DNA from: Pseudonocardia endophytica
GTDB taxonomy: Bacteria; Actinomycetota; Actinomycetes; Mycobacteriales; Pseudonocardiaceae
DNA: 64,000 nucleotides
Direction: 5' to 3'
NCBI RefSeq assembly: GCF_004339565.1
Contig: NZ_SMFZ01000002.1
Span: 1,302,001 to 1,366,000, forward strand
Within the stretch, counting starts at the first letter, position 1. The number at the start of each line of letters is the position of its first letter. Under the pieces are notes generated by a model. That model was not told the origin of the DNA. It saw only the letters and a program-made list of their open reading frames with translations, and made no database searches. Shown one piece after another: positions 58,176 through 64,000 of the stretch. Both the position numbers and the translations under genes were made by a program.

Positions 58176-59576
58176 ATGGTGACCGAGATCGACACCGACT
58201 ACCTCGTGATCGGCGCGGGCGCGACCGCGATGGCGTTCGTCGACACGCTGCTGACCGAGTCGCGGGCGACCGTGACCATGGTCGACCGCTACCACCAGCC
58301 CGGCGGGCACTGGACCGTCGCCTACCCCTTCGTACGGCTGCACCAGCCGTCGGCCATGTACGGCGTGAACTCCCGCCCGCTCGGCGACGACCGGGTCGAC
58401 CGGACGGGCTGGAACGCCGGGATGTACGAACTGGCGGGCGCCGCCGAGATCTGCAGCTACTTCGACCAGGTGATGCGGCAGACGTTCCTGCCGACCGGGC
58501 GGGTCTCCTACTTCCCGATGGCCGAGTACCGGGGTGGCGGACGGTTCCACCTGACGACCTCGGGCACGCAGTACCGGGTGACCGTGCGGCGCAGGATCGT
58601 GGACACCACCTACCAGGGCGTGACGGTGCCCGCGATGCAGCCGCCGGAGTTCCCGGTCGCCGACGGGATCCCCGTCGTGCCGCCGAACGAGCTGCCCGAC
58701 GTTCGCGAGCCCTACGACCGCTACGTCGTCGTCGGCGCGGGCAAGACCGGGATCGACGCCTGTCTCTGGCTGCTGGAGCAGGGCGTCGACCCTGCGGACC
58801 TGACCTGGATCATGCCCCGCGCACCGTGGCTCATCGACCGGGCGACGGTGCAGCCGATGCCGCTGCGCCGCGCCGAGGACATCGCGTCGGAGTACGCCGC
58901 GAAGCACGACGCGATCATGGGCGCCGAGTCGGTACGCGACCTCTTCGACCGGCTCGACGTCGCCGGTGCGCTGCTGAGGATCTCCCCGGACGAGCGGCCG
59001 ACGGCGTTCCGCTGCGCCACCGTCTCGCGGGCCGAGCTGGAACAGCTGCGCAGGATCACCGACGTCGTCCGCCTCGGCCGGGTCAAGCGGGTCGACGCGA
59101 CGGCCGTCGAGCTCGACGGCGGCACGCTCCCGACCGGCCCCCGCGTCCTGCACGTGGACTGCACCGCCGACGCCGTGAAGCAGCTGCCCGTCGTGCCGAT
59201 CTTCCAGGACGGGCTGATCACCCTGCAGCCGGTCCGCGCGTGCCAGCCGGTGTTCAGCGCCGCGCTCGTCGCGCACGTGGAGGCGACCCGTCCCGACGAC
59301 ACCGTGCGCAACGAGCTCTGCCCGGTCACACCCAACCCGAGCACCGACGTCGACTGGCTCCGGTTCACCCTCTCGGCGAACGCGGAACAGCTGCGCTGGG
59401 CGGCGAACCCGGACATCGACACCTGGCTGCGCGCCTCACGCCTGCACCCGGACGTCGCCCCGCCGATGCCGGACGACCCGGCCGAACGGGCGGTCGTCGA
59501 GCAGCAGACCACGGCCATGGCCCGCGCCCAGAACGCGAAGCTCGAGGAGCTCCTGCACGCACACGACGGTCGCTGA
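58176..59576 (+). CDS. FAD/NAD(P)-binding flavoprotein
   Basis: A 466-aa two-dinucleotide-domain protein: first Rossmann LVIGAGATAMAFVDTL (about residue 10) with MVDRYHQPGGHWTVAYPFVR, second Rossmann VVVGAGKTGIDACLWL (about 182). This looks like class B flavin monooxygenases or related oxidoreductases, but no BVMO fingerprint is present. HQPSAMYGVNSRPLG may form the FAD-side pocket. ATG 58176 follows CAGGAG. Probably co-transcribed with the GPP34 gene and the following membrane protein; substrate unknown. Confidence 0.85.
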   Translation: MVTEIDTDYLVIGAGATAMAFVDTLLTESRATVTMVDRYHQPGGHWTVAYPFVRLHQPSAMYGVNSRPLGDDRVDRTGWNAGMYELAGAAEICSYFDQVMRQTFLPTGRVSYFPMAEYRGGGRFHLTTSGTQYRVTVRRRIVDTTYQGVTVPAMQPPEFPVADGIPVVPPNELPDVREPYDRYVVVGAGKTGIDACLWLLEQGVDPADLTWIMPRAPWLIDRATVQPMPLRRAEDIASEYAAKHDAIMGAESVRDLFDRLDVAGALLRISPDERPTAFRCATVSRAELEQLRRITDVVRLGRVKRVDATAVELDGGTLPTGPRVLHVDCTADAVKQLPVVPIFQDGLITLQPVRACQPVFSAALVAHVEATRPDDTVRNELCPVTPNPSTDVDWLRFTLSANAEQLRWAANPDIDTWLRASRLHPDVAPPMPDDPAERAVVEQQTTAMARAQNAKLEELLHAHDGR

Positions 59577-59621
59577 CCCCACCGCGGTCCGCACCACCCG
59601 AACACAGAGAGGAGACACCCG

Positions 59622-60638
59622 ATGAACTGGATCAGGAACCGGCGGTGGAACAGGGCGCCCTGGACGCTCGCACTGCTGACCACGGCGTGCGCGGAGCTCA
59701 CCTTCACCGCGATCGCGGTGCCGTTCACATGGCTGCTCGTACCGCTGCTGATGGTGATGTACGGCGCCGGGGTCCTCGTGCTCCGCGAGGCGACCGTGCG
59801 GGTCGGCGGTGGCTGGCTGAGCCTCGCGCTACTGGGCGTGGCCTACCAGCTCGCGGAGGACGGCCTGGGCCTGCAAGCCCTGACCAGCCCCCGGATGTAC
59901 GGCGCCGCCGACTGGGGATTCCGGGCGCTCGGCCTGAACTGGACCTACTGGGAGTCGCAGATCGGCGTGCACGTCGTGCTCAGCGTCCTGGTACCGATCA
60001 CCATCACCAACCTCCTGTTCCCGGCACAGCGGGCCCGGCCCTACCTGAGCAACCGGGGCCTGGCCGGCGCGGGCGCCCTCGCGGTCCTGGGGGTGTTCGG
60101 GCTCCACTACCTGATCTCCGCGACCCAGGACCCCGGCTACCAGACCCCCTGGGGCTTCACGATGCTGTTCCTCGCGCTCATCGCCGGGCTCGGCGTGGTC
60201 GCACTGGTGGTCGTCCCGCGCCGCGACGTCACCGGACGCGTTCGAGGGGCCCGGCGCGCACCCGGCCCGGCCGTGGTCGGAGTCGTGGCCGGGTACCTGA
60301 CCATGGCATTCCTCACCACACTGCTCCCGCTCGGCCTCGGCTCCACGATGCTGCTCGGCGACCTGATGTCCCCCGTCCAACGCCTGATCATCGCGGTGAT
60401 GACCGCCGTTCCGTTCGGCTGGCTGGTGCTGCGCTGGCAGGCGGCACCCAACTGGACCGACCCGCACCGGATCTGGCTCCTAGGCGGGATCCTTGTGTCC
60501 CACACCGCATTCATGCTGCCCGCGTCGCTGACCGCCGCGCTCGTCGGTTCGGCGGCGATCGTCGCGCAGGTGTACCTGCTGACCCGTCTCGCAAAGCACC
60601 TCCGACAGGTCGATCTGCAAGATTCGCGCACCCGGTAG
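59622..60638 (+). CDS. Polytopic membrane protein of unknown function
   Basis: A 338-aa protein with about nine hydrophobic helices. Non-membrane features include VLREATVRVGGGW, YQLAEDGLGLQALTSPRMYG, LNWTYWESQIGVH and a short Arg-rich cytoplasmic loop (VVPRRDVTGRVRGARRAPG). No known transporter signature. ATG 59622 has GAGAGGAGA upstream. It is the last gene of the GPP34 row, ending 97 bp before a convergent regulator. Confidence 0.75.
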   Translation: MNWIRNRRWNRAPWTLALLTTACAELTFTAIAVPFTWLLVPLLMVMYGAGVLVLREATVRVGGGWLSLALLGVAYQLAEDGLGLQALTSPRMYGAADWGFRALGLNWTYWESQIGVHVVLSVLVPITITNLLFPAQRARPYLSNRGLAGAGALAVLGVFGLHYLISATQDPGYQTPWGFTMLFLALIAGLGVVALVVVPRRDVTGRVRGARRAPGPAVVGVVAGYLTMAFLTTLLPLGLGSTMLLGDLMSPVQRLIIAVMTAVPFGWLVLRWQAAPNWTDPHRIWLLGGILVSHTAFMLPASLTAALVGSAAIVAQVYLLTRLAKHLRQVDLQDSRTR

Positions 60639-60735
60639 GGCAAGCAGTACCGGAACCAGCGTCGAACCCGCTGGCGCACGCTGCCGGTCGGCCGCGGTCA
60701 CATGCAGCTGACCGCAGCTGCGGCACCGGGGCGAG

Positions 60736-61539
60736 TCAGAGCGTCGCGTCCTCGTCGCCCGCTCGGTCCGGATCCCGAGCAGGACGCTGTTCGCGATCAG
60801 CGGGTAGAGCGTCGTGCTCGATTGCCGATGCAGTGTGTCGTAGCTGGGATACGTACTGCCCGAGCAGCTCCGGGCGGTAACGAAACTCGGGGACGCCGAG
60901 AGAGACGGCGAACCGGGCGTGGTCGCCATCGCCGCTCGTGGCCACCCCGAGCGCGACGAAGCCGGACGCGGTCTCGGCGACGTTGGTGCCGAAGCCCCTG
61001 CTGCGCACCTCTTCCAGTGTCCTGCGCAGGCTGCGGGGGTCCGCGACGAGGCGTGACCCGCTGTAGAGATCGACCACGTCTTCGTCGCTCATCGTCGCGA
61101 GCATGGCCCGGCCGCCGGACACCATGTGGGCGGGAAGGACCAGACCGGTCCGATCCCCGACGCGGACTGCCTGCCCGGACTCGACGGTGGCGAGGAAGTG
61201 CACGTCCCGGCCGCGCAGGACCTGAAGGAACGCCGTCTCGTCGGTGTCGTCGACCAGCGTCCTCAACGCCGGAAGGGCGAGCAGTCGAAACTGCTCCAGC
61301 GGGTCGTGGGCGGTGTTGTGTACCGCCAAGCGGTGACCCGCCCGGTAGGCGCGGGTCACCCCCTGCTCCGCGAAGTCGCGGTACACCAGCGCGCTGAGGA
61401 GCCGGTGGGCGCTGGAGCGGCCGATGCCCAGAAGTCCGGCGACCTCGCCGACCCGCAGCGTGGCTCCGGTCTGCAGCGTCGTCAACACCTGCAGCGCGTG
61501 ATCGACCGACTTCAGCGGATAGCTCGGTGCCCGGCCCAT
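60736..61539 (-). CDS. IclR-family transcriptional regulator
   Basis: A 267-aa regulator. The N-terminal winged HTH reads YPLKSVDHALQVLTTLQTG, VGEVAGLLGIGRSSAHRLLS and ALVYRDFAEQGVT. The effector domain has LPALRTLVDDTDETAFLQVL, VLPAHMVSGGRAMLA and VALGVATSGDGDHARFAVSL. IclR proteins respond to small acids and often control divergent catabolic genes. Here the divergent FAD oxidoreductase and MHS transporter genes, 136 bp away, are the obvious targets. Confidence 0.92.
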   Translation of the reverse strand: MGRAPSYPLKSVDHALQVLTTLQTGATLRVGEVAGLLGIGRSSAHRLLSALVYRDFAEQGVTRAYRAGHRLAVHNTAHDPLEQFRLLALPALRTLVDDTDETAFLQVLRGRDVHFLATVESGQAVRVGDRTGLVLPAHMVSGGRAMLATMSDEDVVDLYSGSRLVADPRSLRRTLEEVRSRGFGTNVAETASGFVALGVATSGDGDHARFAVSLGVPEFRYRPELLGQYVSQLRHTASAIEHDALPADREQRPARDPDRAGDEDATL

Positions 61540-61674
61540 TCCCGCTCCTCCTCACCGCACCCGTCGTCGCAGATCAGAGCGTAGTCGTTCTGCCATCCGG
61601 AACAGCTCACCGCGGCGGACCCCGGCAGAAGACCGTAGTCGGAGTTCATGACCGAGCTCGGTGACGGAGGAGAC

Positions 61675-63048
61675 ATGCATCTGCCGCACGCGATGGGCGC
61701 AGGCCAGGAGACGGTCGTGCTGCCGGCCGAGTCCGTCCCGGTCTCCCGCACGGTGGACGTCGCCGTCGCGGGCGGCGGCCCGGCCGGATTCTGCGCGGCA
61801 GTGGCCGCGGCACGGGCCGGTGCCCGGACGGTGCTCGTCGAGAAGGCCCCCTTCCTCGGCGGAACCGCGACCGGCGCGATGGTGGCCAGCTTCATGGGCT
61901 TCTACTGGCGGGACCGACTCGTCGGCGGGGGCATCGGACACGAGATCACCGAACGGCTGGTCGCCGCGGGCGGGGCGACCGGGTTCACCCCCTACGTTCT
62001 CGCCGAGGCGAGCGAGAACCCGGTCGCGGTGCGGACGTTCCCGTTCGATCCGGAGGTGCTCAAGTTCGTCCTGGACGAGATGGCCTCCGAGAGCGGGGTC
62101 GAGGTAGCGCTGCACACCCAGGCGGTCGACCCCCTCGTCCACGGCACGACGGTCCTGGGGCTGGTCACCCAGGACCTCTACTCGCGCACGGCAGTCCGGG
62201 CGCGCGTGGTCGTCGACGCCACCGCCGACGCGGTGCTCTGCCGCCGGGCCGGCTGCGCCACCGAGAACCAGGTCGAACGGAGGCGGGACCGGCAGCCGAT
62301 GACGATGATGGCCCGCCTCTCGAACGTCGACGTGCCGGGTTTCCGGGCCCTCCCGCGTGTCGAGAAGCGCCGGTTGGCCCTCGAGGGCATGCAGTCCGGT
62401 GCGCTGAACCAGCAGCTGCTGTCACTCGTGGGTTCCCCTGCCGGGACGGACGCCTTCATCCTCATGACGCGAGTCAGTGGGCTGGACGGCTCCGACAGCC
62501 GGGACCTGACCGCCGCCGAGCGTCGCGGACGCGAGCAGGTGCGCGGGGTTGTCGAGTTCCTGCGTCAGTCGGTCCCGGGGTTCGAGGGCTGCCACCTCGC
62601 GGCCGTCGCGCCGTGGATCGGAGTGCGGGAGACCTGGCGCATCCGGGGCGAGTTCCTCCTGAGCGAGGACGACGTCCTTCAGGGCCGCCAGTTCGACGAC
62701 GCCGTCGCCCAGGGCGGCGGCCCGCTGGACGTCCACGACACGACCGGCAGTGGGCTACTCCTCGTCGAGCCGCCCGCACCGTTTTCCATCCCGTACCGGT
62801 GCCTGGTACCGCGCGGGTTCGACGGGGTGCTCGTGGCCGGGCGGTGCCTGTCCGCGACCGGACGGGCGATGGGCGCCACCCGGCACATGGGCACCGCGAT
62901 GGCGACCGGGCAGGCGGCGGGCACCGCGGCGGCGATCGCCGTCGCCGAGTCCGTCGAGCCCCGGGACGTCCCGACCGACCGCCTCCGCACGGCGCTGCGC
63001 GAGGCGGGCGCCGTCGTCGACTCCCCGCTGCTCGGCAGCACGGCCTGA
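61675..63048 (+). CDS. FAD-dependent oxidoreductase (FAD_oxidored-type)
   Basis: About 457 aa from ATG 61675 (GGAGG 4 nt upstream; ATG 61648 would add nine). The FAD-binding motif VDVAVAGGGPAGFCAAVAA is followed by EKAPFLGGTATGAMVASFMG, and the C-terminal FAD segment is RCLVPRGFDGVLVAGRCLSA then MGTAMATGQAAGTAAAIAV. This architecture is that of the FAD_oxidored family (PF12831), whose members oxidise varied substrates. Transporter gene 66 bp downstream suggests a catabolic unit under the IclR regulator. Confidence 0.88.
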   Translation: MHLPHAMGAGQETVVLPAESVPVSRTVDVAVAGGGPAGFCAAVAAARAGARTVLVEKAPFLGGTATGAMVASFMGFYWRDRLVGGGIGHEITERLVAAGGATGFTPYVLAEASENPVAVRTFPFDPEVLKFVLDEMASESGVEVALHTQAVDPLVHGTTVLGLVTQDLYSRTAVRARVVVDATADAVLCRRAGCATENQVERRRDRQPMTMMARLSNVDVPGFRALPRVEKRRLALEGMQSGALNQQLLSLVGSPAGTDAFILMTRVSGLDGSDSRDLTAAERRGREQVRGVVEFLRQSVPGFEGCHLAAVAPWIGVRETWRIRGEFLLSEDDVLQGRQFDDAVAQGGGPLDVHDTTGSGLLLVEPPAPFSIPYRCLVPRGFDGVLVAGRCLSATGRAMGATRHMGTAMATGQAAGTAAAIAVAESVEPRDVPTDRLRTALREAGAVVDSPLLGSTA

Positions 63049-63114
63049 CCACCGCGGCGTCCCAGCCGGAACGGTTCATCCTCCTGTAGCCCAGCTCATC
63101 GAAGGCGGTCACCG

Positions 63115-64000
63115 GTGACCACACCCGCATCCACCCAACTCCCCACGGCGAGCTCCCGTTCGCGACGGCGGGCCGTCGCCGCGAACCTCATCGGCACCGT
63201 TCTCGAGTGGTACGACTTCTACGTCTTCGGGACGGCGACCGCACTGGCGTTCGCTCCGCTGTTCTTCCCCTCCGAGAGCCCCCTCGCCGGCACACTGGCG
63301 GCCTTCGCCACCTACGCGATCGGTTTCGTGTTCCGTCCGGTGGCGGGCATGGTGATCGCCCGCTGGGGCGACACGGTCGGGCGCAAGCAGCTGCTGGTGT
63401 TCTGCCTCGTCCTCATGGGCGTCGCGACCGCCGCCATCGGGCTGCTCCCGACCTACGCCGAGATCGGCGTGATCGCCCCGATCCTGCTGGTGTTCCTGCG
63501 CCTGTTGCAGAGCCTCGGTGCCGGGGCGGAGTACGGCACGGCGGTCACCATGACCTCCGAGTTCTCCGCCCCCGGTCGGCGCGGGCTGTTCGCGACCGTG
63601 CCCGCGCTCGGGGTCTCCCTGGGAGTGATGCTCGGCACCGGTGTGTTCGGCCTGCTGTCGCTGCTGCCGCGCGCCGACTTCCTCATCTGGGGCTGGCGCC
63701 TGCCCTTCCTGTTCGGCTTCTGTCTCGTGTTCGTCGGCCTCTACCTGCGGCTGCGGGTCGACGAGTCACCGGAGTTCGCGGAGCTGAAGCGGACCGGCAC
63801 GGTGACGAGGAACCCGATCCGCGAGCTGCTCCGCGGCAGCCGGAAGAACCTGGCGCTGGCGTCACTGGCCCGGTCGACGGAGGCGGTGTGCGCCCAACTG
63901 TTCAACGTCTTCGCGATCTCGTACTGCACGCAGCAGCTGGACATGGATGCCGGGCCGGCGCTGACCGGCGTCCTGCTCGGGAACGCCGTCGGTCTCGCCG
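63115..64000 (+). CDS. MHS-family MFS transporter (3' truncated by window)
   Basis: The first ~295 codons of a metabolite:H+ symporter. From GTG 63115: NLIGTVLEWYDFYVFGTAT (family hallmark), the loop GDTVGRKQLLVF, FLRLLQSLGAGAEYGTAV and WGWRLPFLFGFCLVF then LRVDESPEF, giving eight to nine helices before the edge. The family carries citrate, proline/betaine, shikimate or ketoglutarate-like solutes. About 130-150 residues are missing. Probably in one operon with the oxidoreductase. Confidence 0.9.
   Translation, partial: MTTPASTQLPTASSRSRRRAVAANLIGTVLEWYDFYVFGTATALAFAPLFFPSESPLAGTLAAFATYAIGFVFRPVAGMVIARWGDTVGRKQLLVFCLVLMGVATAAIGLLPTYAEIGVIAPILLVFLRLLQSLGAGAEYGTAVTMTSEFSAPGRRGLFATVPALGVSLGVMLGTGVFGLLSLLPRADFLIWGWRLPFLFGFCLVFVGLYLRLRVDESPEFAELKRTGTVTRNPIRELLRGSRKNLALASLARSTEAVCAQLFNVFAISYCTQQLDMDAGPALTGVLLGNAVGLA

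Overview
The window is very GC-rich (roughly 70-75% by eye), dense in genes, uses many GTG starts and has many 4-bp start/stop overlaps. Gene content and order point to an actinobacterium: the RNase E tail, rplU, rpmA, obgE and proB in a row, an F420-type nitroreductase, a SARP/BTAD regulator, GAF-ANTAR and SPW-repeat proteins, and an actinobacterial LexA box. A Pseudonocardia-like member of the Pseudonocardiaceae is my best guess, by inference only. No tRNA, rRNA, CRISPR array or intact mobile element was found.

Layout. 0-5 kb: housekeeping block (RNase E/G tail, L21, L27, Obg, ProB) and a PCMT-like methyltransferase. 5-10.3 kb: deazaflavin-type reductase, a RecQ helicase with a phosphoribosyltransferase-like tail and a MoxR ATPase, set among unusual non-coding repeats: a ~65-bp palindromic family, a 26-bp tandem array, further hairpins and a broken DODA-type dioxygenase gene. 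10.3-15 kb: an overlapping operon of response regulator, histidine kinase and a DUF4173 membrane protein carrying a collagen-like Gly-X-Y domain. 15-26.7 kb: secreted peptide, CoxE-type VWA protein (the usual MoxR partner), large SARP-ATPase regulator, hemerythrin, SPW and TetR proteins, SOS-controlled AlkB, sulfotransferase and a GH27 lipoprotein. 26.7-34.9 kb: 2OG-Fe(II) oxygenase and NCS1 permease, then a leftward overlapping set (P450, glutamine-synthetase-like ligase, solute-binding protein, class I amidotransferase) divergent from a GntR regulator coupled to a soluble Cache protein. This resembles bacterial amine degradation loci that act through gamma-glutamylation.

35-46.4 kb: LLM flavin oxidoreductase, NadD, then a C1/pyruvate block: metal-free formate dehydrogenase, NTF2-like protein, PoxB-like enzyme, and a three-subunit molybdo-formate dehydrogenase whose catalytic subunit is read through an in-frame TGA (selenocysteine) followed by a SECIS hairpin. 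46.4-54 kb: IS and GNAT remnants, then a compact stress block: lipoprotein, GAF-ANTAR, STAS/zinc-finger/hypothetical operon, cysteine-rich small protein, double-CBS protein, MerR regulator and Hsp20. The set is reminiscent of hypoxia/dormancy regulons.

54-57.5 kb is decayed: enoyl-CoA hydratase, TetR and desaturase fragments around an intact GntR-TetR chimeric regulator with a palindromic operator. 57.5-60.6 kb holds a GPP34/GOLPH3-like protein, a flavoprotein and a polytopic membrane protein in a tight row. The window ends with an IclR regulator divergent from a FAD oxidoreductase and an MHS-type transporter cut by the window edge.
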